Of a stretch of 50,063 nucleotides of DNA, positions 1-7,953 are shown one piece after another. The notes beneath the pieces are model-generated. The model was given only the letters and a program-made list of their open reading frames with translations. It was not told the DNA's origin and made no database searches. A program made the translations under genes and the position numbers. Source of the DNA: Alphaproteobacteria bacterium (GTDB taxonomy: Bacteria > Pseudomonadota > Alphaproteobacteria > TMED109); the NCBI GenBank assembly GCA_022824395.1, contig JAJDZX010000041.1:1-50063 (forward strand). Direction: 5' to 3'. The stretch's first letter is position 1, and every line of letters starts with the position of its first letter.

Positions 1-124
1 TAATCGCGGGGTTTTTCGGTTTTACGGGCGTCAGTGGGGCTACCCCCCCCCCCCCCCCCCCCCCGCAGGCGGCAAGGAGCAACAGGGCACAGGCGGCGGC
101 AACGTGCAGACGAAAAACGTGCAT
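1..124 (-). CDS. Lipoprotein precursor, N-terminus only (runs off left edge)
   Basis: Reading leftward from an ATG at 124-122, the frame stays open to the window edge. The first 20 residues are a classic lipoprotein signal: a short basic start, a hydrophobic Ala/Leu core and the lipobox Leu-Ala-Ala-Cys, with the lipidated Cys at residue 20. Seven glycines follow directly, encoded by the homopolymer at 43-64, then a Pro/Lys-rich stretch. A purine-rich GGGAGAG lies about 9 bases before the ATG. A glycine-rich tether after the lipidated Cys is common in surface lipoproteins, so the mature protein is probably anchored to the outer membrane with its domain beyond the edge. The function cannot be told. 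It is too short for routine ORF callers, but the signal peptide and lipobox are clear. Confidence 0.7.
   Translation of the reverse strand, partial: MHVFRLHVAAACALLLLAACGGGGGGGVAPLTPVKPKNPAI
43..64. repeat. 22-base poly-C (poly-G) homopolymer inside the lipoprotein gene
   Basis: Twenty-two consecutive C on the + strand. On the coding (minus) strand they give seven Gly codons plus the first base of a Val codon, just after the lipidated Cys. At 22 G the frame is open through to the window edge; gain or loss of one or two bases would shift it. Tracts this long slip readily during replication and are the usual substrate of phase variation. The exact length may also be unreliable in an assembly. 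Confidence 0.9.
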
Positions 125-129
125 GACAT

Positions 130-1007
130 GGCTCTCCCAAAATGATCACGGATCCGACAAGCTCCGAGTTCACGACACCACCGTCTGCGCGCGGACGCCA
201 CGCCGTTTAGCCGATCGGAACATCCGGATCGGGCGTGCCCGGTACTGTTGGCGGCAACCGCAACTCATTCGAAAGCTGCCGAACATGTGAAATAGTTATG
301 GTGGTATAACATGCATGACTCTCGGAGTCTTCAAAATGCCGATGCATGTGATTTATAACGATAAGCGGGACGGTTTTCGGTATGAAACGCATGGTCGGGA
401 CCGTGAATCATTCGAACCATGCAAGTTCTCATGGCTTGAGTGCGACGCATGTTCGGCGGACAGTTCAGGCACGTCTCACCCGGGCCGCACCATGAGCTGG
501 GTGCATTCGACCGGGCGTCGGCGGGCCCGGAAAGCGCGCAAGATCATGGGCAGGGGGTACCGGGATCTCCCGCCGCGCCGGTAACTGCCGGTGTGAGCCG
601 GGCACCGTGGGTGTGCGGTCGCAGGCCGGAGAGATCAGGCGGCCGATTGCATAGGGGCTGCTGCTCCGCACCCGATGGAGCACACGACGCGGTTGGAATG
701 GGTGTTCCGCCAATCCTGGTGAGCGGGTGGCTTCGTGATATGGGATTACCGGCCGACCATGCCCGCGTGCCCGTTCGAGGACACGGTCAACCGCCGGGAA
801 ATGTGCCGGGTGACGACCCTGGACGTGGGCGATCCCTCGAGGGTGGCGCAGGCTGCCTAGGCCGGGGGCATAGCGGTAGCCGAGGGGCGTTCGAGGTGCG
901 TGCCCGCACCGGCAATGGAAGATCAGCGGAGGGGTAGTCGGGCGAGCAGGGCACGTCCGGCGGGGTACCGATGTACCCCGCCGTGAGCCGTGCCCGGCAG
1001 GACGGAT
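130..1007. other. Intergenic stretch without a supported gene
   Basis: Between the divergent lipoprotein start and the convergent end of the Urate_ox_N gene there are several open frames, but none has a convincing ribosome site, signal or family motif. A frame at 674-862 would encode about 60 residues but is broken by an in-frame TGA at 719. A TATAAC box sits at 304-309 without a good -35 partner. Confidence 0.5.
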
Positions 1008-1601
1008 CTAGAGATTCTGGCCGGCCACCATCGCGAACAGCATGGGCACCGAGAGCATGGTGTTGGTTCGCGAGAACAGCATCGCGGTGCGAGCGGACGC
1101 GGCCTTGGTGTCGGCATCGGCTTCAACGAGCCCCAGGGCTCTCTGCTGGTTGGGCCAGATCACGAACCAGACGTTGAACCACATGATGATGCCCAGCCAC
1201 ATGCCGATGCCGAGCAACGTCTGCGAGGAAGTCCCTCCGACGATTCCGAGCGTGAGCGTTTCCACGATGTAGCCATTTCCCCAGGCGAGGATCAGGCCGG
1301 TCACGATCGTGGCCATCGCGCCCCAGCGGAACCAGCACAGTGCAAGCGGGGCGATAACCTTGGAAATCGCGGGTTTCTGGTCGTCCGGGATCTCCGGCAT
1401 GCTGGGAATCTGGACGAAGTTGAAGTACCAGAGCAGACCGATCCACATCACGCCCGAGAGGACGTGCAGCCATCTGAGGAAAAAGGCGGGGAACGCTTCG
1501 GCGGAGTACCCCATGGCCGCGTAGTAGAAGATGAAAAGCAGGAGCGCCAGTACGAAACCGGCGACGACAGTGTTACGAAGAGAAGTGAGGATGGGGGCCA
1601 T
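1008..1601 (-). CDS. Urate_ox_N-family (PuuD-like) membrane protein without cytochrome domain
   Basis: A 197-residue integral membrane protein with about five hydrophobic segments. It matches the membrane portion of PuuD-type urate hydroxylases (Urate_ox_N): an early Leu-Arg-Trp-Leu-His-Val block, a Trp-Ile-Gly helix, a long central helix, then a Phe-Val-Ile-Trp-Pro-Asn-Gln-Gln segment near residue 150 and a C-terminal Asn-Thr-Met-Leu-Ser-Val-Pro-Met-Leu-Phe block. Full PuuD proteins are about 400 residues and end in a cytochrome c domain; no CxxCH is present here, so this is a short stand-alone form. A GAGGGA ribosome site precedes the ATG. The next gene upstream on the same strand encodes hydroxypyruvate isomerase, which would act downstream of glyoxylate, a product of urate breakdown. 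The family assignment is good; urate as substrate is only a possibility. Confidence 0.7.
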   Translation of the reverse strand: MAPILTSLRNTVVAGFVLALLLFIFYYAAMGYSAEAFPAFFLRWLHVLSGVMWIGLLWYFNFVQIPSMPEIPDDQKPAISKVIAPLALCWFRWGAMATIVTGLILAWGNGYIVETLTLGIVGGTSSQTLLGIGMWLGIIMWFNVWFVIWPNQQRALGLVEADADTKAASARTAMLFSRTNTMLSVPMLFAMVAGQNL

Positions 1602-1874
1602 ACGAGATTCCCTCAGGGTGTTGCGATGGGCACGAACTCCCGGCGCTCCGCGCTGCCGTTCGCATGACGACTATACCAAAGGGTAGGTACCCGGCCTTGG
1701 GGCCCGCCGTCGGTAGGAACCTGCCGCAGGCGAGACGGGCGTTGTCGGAGCGATCAGGAGCTTTATGGATAAACAGTCGCTTGTGAGCTTCTGCAAGTAG
1801 TCGGCTGCACGCAAATCTGGCCTTGACGACAGGGGACGTCTCGCGCTTGGCAGTACGGTGCAAACCGAAGGAGT

Positions 1875-2675
1875 CTACGTCGTGGGACCGTCGGAAGACG
1901 CGGCAATGCCGAAATCGGCCAGCCATCTCAGGCTGGCCTCGAATGTCGTTCGGGGACGGTACTCGCAGCCCACCCATCCCGCGTAACCGTCGGCATCCAG
2001 CATCCGGAGCACCGCCGGGCCGTCGACGTCCCCGCCGTCCGGTTCGTGCCGCCCGGGTAGTCCGGCGATCTGCGTGTGGCGGATCAGCGACCTGTACTCG
2101 CCATAGGCTGCTTTGACGTCTCCCTCCATGATGCGCGTGTGATAGAAGTCGAACTGGAGACCGACGTTGTCGCGCGCCACCGTGGCGATGATCTGCCCGG
2201 CGTGATGGAGCCGCGACAGATGGTAGCCCGGCACATCGCGGTCATTGAGCGGTTCGACGAGGAGATCGATATCGAAACGGTTCGCCTCGTCGGCCGCGTG
2301 GCGCAGGTTGTCGACGAAGCACCTGTCGCACGCATCGGGCTCGTCGGAGCGGAGACCGGCCATGACATGGATGCGCGGACAGGCGAGCTGCGCGGCGTAA
2401 TCGAGTGCGGAGCTGAAGGCGGAGCGGAAATCGGCCTCACGGCCTGGCTGGGCGGCGAGCCCGCGCTCGCCGCTGTTCCAGTCGCCCGGCGGCGCATTGA
2501 TGAGCACCAGCTCGACGTCGGCCTCGTCGATCCATGCCTTGAGGTCGGATGCTGGCCACTCGTACGGGAACAGGATCTCGATGCCGCGAAAGCCTGCGGC
2601 CCGCACCCGGCTGGCCCGTTCCGAAACCGGTTCGGCCGTGAACAGCATGGTGAGGTTGGCGGCCAGGCGCGGCAT
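1875..2675 (-). CDS. hyi: Hydroxypyruvate isomerase (TIM barrel)
   Basis: A 266-residue protein of the xylose-isomerase-like TIM-barrel superfamily. The N-terminus (Ala-Ala-Asn-Leu-Thr-Met-Leu-Phe), the Pro-Pro-Gly-Asp-Trp-Asn-Ser-Gly-Glu-Arg-Gly block at residues 62-72 and the His-Val-Met-Ala-Gly block near 103 are typical of hydroxypyruvate isomerases. Likely metal or catalytic residues are Glu141 (in Val-Glu-Pro-Leu-Asn), Asp176 (Gln-Phe-Asp-Phe-Tyr-His) and Glu238. The enzyme interconverts hydroxypyruvate and tartronate semialdehyde in glyoxylate assimilation. The length is normal for the family. The ATG is preceded by GAGGGGGG. The broader Hyi/OtnI family also includes 2-oxo-tetronate isomerase, so the exact substrate is less certain than the fold. 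Confidence 0.85.
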   Translation of the reverse strand: MPRLAANLTMLFTAEPVSERASRVRAAGFRGIEILFPYEWPASDLKAWIDEADVELVLINAPPGDWNSGERGLAAQPGREADFRSAFSSALDYAAQLACPRIHVMAGLRSDEPDACDRCFVDNLRHAADEANRFDIDLLVEPLNDRDVPGYHLSRLHHAGQIIATVARDNVGLQFDFYHTRIMEGDVKAAYGEYRSLIRHTQIAGLPGRHEPDGGDVDGPAVLRMLDADGYAGWVGCEYRPRTTFEASLRWLADFGIAASSDGPTT

Positions 2676-2708
2676 GGTGACCCCCCTCGGAAAAAAAAGG
2701 TTTGGAGC

Positions 2709-2785
2709 TGGTCGGAGTGGCTGGATTCGAACCAGCGGCCCCTGCCTCCCGAAGACAGTGCTCTACCAGGCTGAGCTACACTCCG
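2709..2785 (-). tRNA. tRNA-Pro (CGG)
   Basis: Full cloverleaf on the minus strand. The acceptor CGGAGTG pairs with CACTCCG, followed by A and an encoded CCA. The anticodon stem CTGTC/GGCAG (one T-G pair) encloses loop TTCGGGA with anticodon CGG, and the T arm contains GGTTCGAATCC. It is 77 bases including CCA. Confidence 0.95.
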
Positions 2786-2799
2786 CACGCTGCCCGGAG

Positions 2800-2829
2800 C
2801 ATATAGCCCTACGGACACCGTCGACGCAA
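2800..2829 (-). promoter_or_regulatory. Candidate sigma70-type promoter of tRNA-Pro
   Basis: On the minus strand, TTGCGT (2829-2824), an 18-base spacer and TATATG (2805-2800) lie 14 bases upstream of the tRNA 5' end. Spacing and position fit a housekeeping promoter. Confidence 0.5.
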
Positions 2830-2874
2830 TCCCGCCGCTGGCCGCGCCGCAATGCAGCGGGCCGGCTGGGGCCG

Positions 2875-3888
2875 CTAGTGCTTGCGACTGGAGGCCAAGT
2901 GCGCCAAGTCTGCCAGGGCATCACGGCATCGGCTCGGCGGCAGGACGTCGAGCGCGGTAACCGCGTTGTCGCTGCACGCAACTGCCCGTTGGTAGGTCTG
3001 GGCGATGGTGCCCCGGCGGTGGATGATCGCGCACGCCTCGGCGAAATCACCCGCTGTCTGCTGCCCGTTTCCCAGCGTACGCTCCCAGAAGTCGCGTTCC
3101 CTTCGATCGGCTTGCGCATAGGCGAGGATCACCGGCAGCGTCAGCCGGCCTTCGCGGAAATCGCCCCCGGTGGGTTTCCCGGTTTCCTCGGTTTCGCCCA
3201 GGTAGTCCAGCGCGTCGTCGGTGAGCTGAAAGGCGGTGCCGACTTGATTGCCATATCGGTCGAGTCCGGCGAGGACATCCGCATCGTGTGCGACCAGGTG
3301 GCCGCCGACGGCGGCGGCGGCCGCGAACAGCTGCGCGGTCTTGGCACGCACTACCTCCAGGTACTCGTCCTCCGTCGTCGCCGTCTTCCCGGTCGTGACG
3401 AGCTGCAGGACCTCGCCCTCGGCGATGACGGCGGCGGCGTTGGACAGCAGCTGCAGGACGGGGAGCGATCCGTCGGCCACCATCAGGCGGAAGGCTTGGC
3501 TGAACAGGAAATCGCCCACCAGAACGCTGGCGGCGTTTCCCCAGATCGCGTTGGCGGACTGAAGGCCACGGCGTTCCAGGCTGCGGTCCACCACGTCGTC
3601 ATGCAGGAGGGTGGCCGTGTGGATGAATTCGATGACGGCCGCCAGCTCGATGTGGCGGTCGCCCTGGTAGCCCGCTGCGCGGGCGCCGAGCAGGGTGACG
3701 AGGGGGCGGATGCGCTTGCCGCCGGCATCCGTCACGTGCCTTGCCAGCTCCGGAATCAGGGCGACGGAGCTGGCCAGATTCGCATGAATGGTGCGGTCGA
3801 CGCGGGCCAGGTCGTCGGCGACCAGCGCCTTGACGGCGGAAAGGCTCGGCGGGCCGGACCGGCATGCGCCTCCGCTCGCTGCGTCCAC
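2875..3888 (-). CDS. ispB: Long-chain all-trans polyprenyl diphosphate synthase (IspB-like)
   Basis: A 337-residue trans-isoprenyl diphosphate synthase. The first Asp-rich motif is Leu-Leu-His-Asp-Asp-Val-Val-Asp with Asp97, Asp98 and Asp101; the second is Gln-Leu-Thr-Asp-Asp-Ala-Leu-Asp-Tyr around residues 220-228. Gly-Gly-Lys-Arg-Ile-Arg-Pro at 56-62 is the usual substrate-binding segment. Small residues before the first Asp motif and the single-subunit form fit octaprenyl- or decaprenyl-type enzymes making the ubiquinone side chain. Chain length cannot be fixed by eye. The N-terminal 15-20 residues are poorly conserved, so a slightly later start is possible. It transcribes away from the PQQ dehydrogenase across a 946-base gap. 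Confidence 0.88.
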   Translation of the reverse strand: MDAASGGACRSGPPSLSAVKALVADDLARVDRTIHANLASSVALIPELARHVTDAGGKRIRPLVTLLGARAAGYQGDRHIELAAVIEFIHTATLLHDDVVDRSLERRGLQSANAIWGNAASVLVGDFLFSQAFRLMVADGSLPVLQLLSNAAAVIAEGEVLQLVTTGKTATTEDEYLEVVRAKTAQLFAAAAAVGGHLVAHDADVLAGLDRYGNQVGTAFQLTDDALDYLGETEETGKPTGGDFREGRLTLPVILAYAQADRRERDFWERTLGNGQQTAGDFAEACAIIHRRGTIAQTYQRAVACSDNAVTALDVLPPSRCRDALADLAHLASSRKH

Positions 3889-4638
3889 GACGTGACCTCC
3901 ACGTCTCCGTGCTAGCGCGCGGAACCGTCCGGTTCCAGCATACGGAGGGGCTCAAGAAGGGGTCAACATCGGGTCCGGCGTCAGCATGCAAGCTGCGGTT
4001 CCGGGCCGTGTCGCAGGGCGGCGAGAATCGGGGCCAGGGGAATTTACCGGCGGCACTTCGGGCACGCCGACCCATGTTCCGCCCGAAGCCGTCGCGGGTG
4101 GCGGAGCGACGTCGGGCGAAGTCTACGGTGCATCCGCGCCGCCGGACGAAATACAGGCAATTGGCCCGCCACCGGACCCCGGCTTCGCCGTCTGATTCGT
4201 GGCCTGCGCGGATGCCCACGGCCGGCTGACCTCGGGACGCGTGCGGGCCAACGGCTTCCGAATGCGGGTTCGCGCCTCCTGCCGGCAAGGGCGTGACCGC
4301 GGCGAGGGATGGAACTGCCGTGCACCGTATCGAGGGCGTCGAGGTTCGTACCGGCAACCTATGGTTGGGCTGCTTGTTCCGGGTTCCAGCACCGTGGTCG
4401 CCGGCGATCCGGCGGCCGGCGGGAGCGGTGCTGTTTCATCGAAGATCGGCGATGGGTGGCCAACCGGGATTCGGATTGGCGCGAATACCCGGTTTTTGGC
4501 GGACGGCCGAACTGGTGTTCGCCCCCTTGTTCGGCGAGATGGGAACTTTGGATCTCGGCCCCCGGGACGGCAGTGTTCCAAACGAGCGGCGATCGGTCGC
4601 AACGCACGAAACGGCGTGATTCGCCGGTGCACCCCTTC

Positions 4639-4650
4639 GATGCTAGCATC
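4639..4650. promoter_or_regulatory. Perfect 12-base palindrome upstream of PQQ dehydrogenase
   Basis: GATGCTAGCATC is its own reverse complement. It lies 185 bases before the dehydrogenase ATG. It could be an operator; TAGCAT within it could also serve as a -10 box. No function is shown by sequence alone. Confidence 0.35.
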
Positions 4651-4688
4651 TGCCACGACGTCATCGTCCGTTACGGGCTGTTGGCGCC

Positions 4689-4710
4689 GGTCCGGGAACG
4701 AGCCCGGACC
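4689..4710. promoter_or_regulatory. Perfect 8-bp stem-loop upstream of PQQ dehydrogenase
   Basis: GGTCCGGG and CCCGGACC flank a six-base loop AACGAG. No T-run follows, so it is not a standard terminator. It may fold in the leader RNA or act as a protein site. Confidence 0.4.
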
Positions 4711-4759
4711 TGATTGCATGTGGCGGCGCAAGTCGGGACGTGGGCCGGACAGGGAATGC

Positions 4760-4775
4760 GGGCGGGTACCCGCCC
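4760..4775. promoter_or_regulatory. Perfect 16-base palindrome upstream of PQQ dehydrogenase
   Basis: GGGCGGGTACCCGCCC is fully self-complementary and ends 59 bases before the ATG at 4835. Its position suits an operator near the transcription start or an RNA hairpin in the leader. Confidence 0.4.
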
Positions 4776-4834
4776 CGTACCGTCCGCAGTGCCCGGCCGG
4801 CTGGGCGACCGACACCGAACTGGGAGGAGCCTGT

Positions 4835-6661
4835 ATGAGGTTCGAAAGATTGGGCAAACTGAGCCCATTCGCCGTCGGCGCATTTGGCGCGGTGTTGCTC
4901 GCCAGCACAGCGTTCGCCGGCAACACGACGCCCGAGCGGCTGGTGAACAGCGAGCGAGAGCCGGAGAACTGGATTACCCACCACGGCAACTACGAGGCGC
5001 ACCGCTTCTCGCCCCTTCGCGAGATCAACAAGGGCAACGTCAAGGACCTGAAGGTCGCGTTTACCTACGCTATGGGCGACATGCACGGCGGCGGTACGGA
5101 CCCGGTGGTTTTCCCGATCTCAGGTCTCGAAGGCACGCCGATCGCCGAGGACGGCTACCTCTACGTTACGACGGGCTGGGGCGTAGTGACCAAGCTGGAC
5201 GTGCGTGGCGGCAAGGCGGTCGCCCTGTGGAAGTCGGACCCCGAGGCCGACAAGGATTGGGCGCCGAGCGTGCTCTGCTGCGGTATCAACAACCGCGGCG
5301 TGGCGCTGCACGGCAACAAGGTCCTGGCGGCGGTGATCGACGGCCGCGTCCGCGCCCTGAACAAGATCGACGGCAGCCTGATCTGGGAGACCCAGGTGGC
5401 TGACCCGGGCATCGCCGAAACCATCACCGGCGCGCCGCTGGTGGTCAAGGACACGGTAGTCACTGGCATGGCGGGTGCCGAGTTCGGCGTTCGCGGCTGG
5501 ATCGCCGCGCTCGACATCAACACCGGCGAGGAGATTTGGCGCACCCACACGATTCCTGGCCCGGGAGAACCCGGTCACGAGACTTGGAAGGATGATTACG
5601 GCGCTTGGAAGACCGGCGGCGGCTCAACCTGGGTGACGGGTTCCTACGACCCTGAGCTGAACATCATCGTCTGGGGTACCGCCAACCCCGGTCCGGACTG
5701 GGACAACGCTTACCGTCCCGGTGACAACCTGTGGACTGACAGCACCATCGCGGTGGATGCCGACACGGGCGAGTTCCTGTGGGGATTCCAGCACACGCCG
5801 AACGATCCGTACGATTTCGACTCGATCGCGGAGAACACGTTCGTCGACACCGTGATCAACGGTGAATTCCGGCGGGTGACCCTGCACGCCGACCGCAACG
5901 GCTTCGCCTACGCGATGGACCGTGCGAACGGCGAGTTCGTTTGGGGCACGCAGTTCGTCAAGAAGCTGAACTGGACGGACGGTCTCGACGAGAACGGCCG
6001 GCCCAACGCGTACGACCCGAACGTCGATGTCCAGCACTACAACCCGGGCACCGCGGCGTACCGTGGCGAGCTGACCGAGGTCGGCGCGCGCAGCGAGATC
6101 GAAGGCATTTCGTGCCCGGCCCACACCGGCGGGAAGAACTGGCCCCCGACCTCGTACAGCCCGCACACTGGCCTGTACTACATTCCGGTGATCGAGAGCT
6201 GCAACAAGGCGTTCGCAGCGGTCGCCCCGAAGAACTTCGACCCGTCGACGCGACAGTGGTTCCTTGGCGGTGCGCCGTACTTCACCTTCGACGACCCGCG
6301 CTCGGGCCGGATCACCGGCAGCGTGACGGCGATCGACGTGTCCACCGGCGTAGTCGTGCGCAAGTGGGAGACCGAGTTCCCCATGCTGGGCGGCATCCTG
6401 ACGACGGCTGGCGGTCTGGTTTTCACCGGCACGGCTGACGGCGCAGTGGTCGCGCTCGACGACACGACGCTTGAGCAGCTCTGGCGCTTCGAGAGCGGGT
6501 CGGCGATTAACGCCCCGCCGATGACTTACGAGGCCGACGGCAAGCAGTACATCGCCATCCTGATCGGTTTGGGCGGTGCCTGGCCGCAGTGGTTCACCGA
6601 CTCGACACCCGAGTTGAAGGCCGCAGTGCCGAGCAACGTCCTGTACGTGTTCTCCCTCTAG
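4835..6661 (+). CDS. PQQ-dependent alcohol dehydrogenase, XoxF-like with Asp-x-Asp lanthanide signature
   Basis: A 608-residue periplasmic quinoprotein. A Sec signal ends about residue 28 (Ser-Thr-Ala-Phe-Ala). The open frame extends far upstream, but the start at 4835 follows GGGAGGAG and gives the signal peptide. It has the eight-bladed propeller repeats of the methanol/ethanol dehydrogenase family and adjacent Cys148-Cys149, whose disulfide is typical of PQQ enzymes. Metal/PQQ ligands expected from the family are Glu216 (in Gly-Ala-Glu-Phe-Gly) and Asn284 (Gly-Thr-Ala-Asn-Pro). The catalytic base is Asp327, followed by Phe328 and Asp329; the second Asp is the extra ligand that marks lanthanide-using XoxF and PedH enzymes, where calcium enzymes usually have Ala. 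A strong terminator follows, then a cytochrome c gene. The substrate is a small primary alcohol, not further defined. Confidence 0.9.
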   Translation: MRFERLGKLSPFAVGAFGAVLLASTAFAGNTTPERLVNSEREPENWITHHGNYEAHRFSPLREINKGNVKDLKVAFTYAMGDMHGGGTDPVVFPISGLEGTPIAEDGYLYVTTGWGVVTKLDVRGGKAVALWKSDPEADKDWAPSVLCCGINNRGVALHGNKVLAAVIDGRVRALNKIDGSLIWETQVADPGIAETITGAPLVVKDTVVTGMAGAEFGVRGWIAALDINTGEEIWRTHTIPGPGEPGHETWKDDYGAWKTGGGSTWVTGSYDPELNIIVWGTANPGPDWDNAYRPGDNLWTDSTIAVDADTGEFLWGFQHTPNDPYDFDSIAENTFVDTVINGEFRRVTLHADRNGFAYAMDRANGEFVWGTQFVKKLNWTDGLDENGRPNAYDPNVDVQHYNPGTAAYRGELTEVGARSEIEGISCPAHTGGKNWPPTSYSPHTGLYYIPVIESCNKAFAAVAPKNFDPSTRQWFLGGAPYFTFDDPRSGRITGSVTAIDVSTGVVVRKWETEFPMLGGILTTAGGLVFTGTADGAVVALDDTTLEQLWRFESGSAINAPPMTYEADGKQYIAILIGLGGAWPQWFTDSTPELKAAVPSNVLYVFSL

Positions 6662-6673
6662 AAGGGTGATTCA

Positions 6674-6709
6674 GTGGGCCGGCCGCGTGGCGACCGGCCC
6701 ACACTTTTT
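6674..6709 (+). terminator. Intrinsic terminator after PQQ dehydrogenase
   Basis: A nine-base stem, GTGGGCCGG with CCGGCCCAC, around an 11-base loop, followed by AC and TTTTT. It starts 13 bases after the stop codon. It may limit read-through to the downstream cytochrome gene and so set different levels of the two proteins. Confidence 0.85.
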
Positions 6710-6840
6710 GTTCCTCCGGGCGCTACTGGTCCGTCCAGTCCCCGGTGGTGACGCACCACAGAAACTGGCCTGCAAAGCGAAGCTTCCCCACAGAAGCGTC
6801 TCAACGAGCCCGGCTTGGCCAACGGGCCGGATTTCATGAC

Positions 6841-7302
6841 ATGCACGATTTCATCAAGCAAGGGCAAGTCCTTGTCGGCCTGGCGGCGGCGGCGGTGATT
6901 GGCCTCGCGGCCTACGCGGTCCCGGCCGGCCCTGCGACGGCGGCCGACGAGAAGCCCCGGCGGTCAGGTCCGCCACCGATCGTCTTCACCGAATTCCCGA
7001 ACCAGTGCGCGCGATGCCACAAGACCGATGGCCGAGGCGGGCCTGCCTACGGCGGCTTCGCGGCCGACCTGCGCGCCACGCTGTTGGACCATGACGGCCT
7101 GGTCTACGTCATCACGGTGGGGATTCGCGACCGCGGGATGCCCGAGTTCAAGACCACGATGTCGAAGCGGGAGATCGCAGGTATCGCGACCTACATCGAG
7201 GAACGCATCAAAGGCGTCTACTACGACGACGCCGGCAACCGCATCACCGCCGAAGAGGCCGCACAGCTGGAAGGCCCCAGGCGGGCAGTGTCACAGCAGT
7301 AG
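6841..7302 (+). CDS. Periplasmic c-type cytochrome, probable electron acceptor of the PQQ dehydrogenase
   Basis: A 153-residue protein with an N-terminal hydrophobic signal ending about residue 35 (Pro-Ala-Thr-Ala-Ala), one haem site Cys56-Ala-Arg-Cys59-His60, and a likely distal haem ligand Met100 in Asp-Arg-Gly-Met-Pro-Glu-Phe. It has the fold pattern of small mono-haem class I cytochromes. The frame is open upstream to 6745, but the chosen ATG at 6841 starts the signal peptide. It lies 179 bases after the dehydrogenase stop, beyond a terminator, so it may have its own promoter. By analogy with XoxG/cytochrome cL it would carry electrons from the quinoprotein to the terminal oxidase. The partner assignment rests on position. 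Confidence 0.85.
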   Translation: MHDFIKQGQVLVGLAAAAVIGLAAYAVPAGPATAADEKPRRSGPPPIVFTEFPNQCARCHKTDGRGGPAYGGFAADLRATLLDHDGLVYVITVGIRDRGMPEFKTTMSKREIAGIATYIEERIKGVYYDDAGNRITAEEAAQLEGPRRAVSQQ

Positions 7303-7378
7303 CAGTCGTCCGGGGTTAGGCGGCGAGGGCGGGGCGAGCGCCGTGTCGTGTCTTCCGGGTCGGGGACCGTTTCCCGGG

Positions 7379-7807
7379 TTATTCGGCAGCCTGCGCGTGC
7401 AGCGCTTCCTCGATCTGCTCGGGCGTCATGATGGCCTCCAACCGGCGTTTCCACGGCACTAGGTAGTCCTCGCCTTCGGCAATCGCCTCGGCGATCCATT
7501 GGTGGGCCTCGACGTAGTCGTGGTGTGCGCCCCGGCCCGCCTGGAGGTGGATCATCTTGAACAACATCCTGCCGCCCAGGAAGCCGGCTTCCCGGGCGCG
7601 GGACGCCCACCGGTAGGCTTCACTGAAATTCCCGCTTTCGCGCGCCGCGTCGTACGCCTCGCGCCCGACCATGTACATGGCATGCACGTCGCCGTGCTCG
7701 GCCTTGCAGAGATTGCCTTCAGGCCCTGGCGGACAGTCCTCGACCGCTGCCTGCACCGCGCTGGCGCCCATGACGAGCGCGAATAGGAAGGGAGCCACCA
7801 ACTTCAT
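7379..7807 (-). CDS. Small secreted Sel1/TPR-like repeat protein
   Basis: A 142-residue protein when started at the ATG at 7807, which follows GAGG by nine bases and gives a signal peptide ending near residue 20 (Ser-Ala-Val-Gln-Ala). The mature part has helical Sel1-like repeat features: Ala-Tyr-Arg-Trp-Ala-Ser-Arg-Ala-Arg-Glu-Ala-Gly followed by Glu-Ala-His-Gln-Trp-Ile-Ala-Glu-Ala. Such repeats mediate protein contacts. It heads leftward, convergent with the cytochrome gene. Together with the next two minus-strand genes it forms a run of secreted proteins beside the PQQ module. Its own role is unknown. Confidence 0.65.
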   Translation of the reverse strand: MKLVAPFLFALVMGASAVQAAVEDCPPGPEGNLCKAEHGDVHAMYMVGREAYDAARESGNFSEAYRWASRAREAGFLGGRMLFKMIHLQAGRGAHHDYVEAHQWIAEAIAEGEDYLVPWKRRLEAIMTPEQIEEALHAQAAE

Positions 7808-7953
7808 TTCAAGTTCCTCACGGATGTCCTGCTGTTCCGCAGGCAATCAATATGGCGGACTGCTCGCGCGGTCAATCCGCCTTCCCGGCGCACCCACGGT
7901 GCATGTATCCGGAACTGCCGGCAAGCTGCCGTATCGGACCGTGCTTCGGCGGT

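Larger units (their letters stand above)
3889..4834. other. Long divergent intergenic region between ispB and the PQQ dehydrogenase
   Basis: This 946-base gap has no gene I can support. A Gly/Pro-rich open frame at 3986-4195 (69 residues, + strand) has no family resemblance or ribosome site. The right half carries three perfect inverted repeats listed separately, suggesting a long regulated leader for the dehydrogenase gene. Confidence 0.5.

Noticed and set aside
674..862. Possible small protein read through an in-frame TGA at 719
   Set aside because: No selenocysteine insertion element, no ribosome site and no family similarity, so the TGA is taken as a stop in noncoding sequence.
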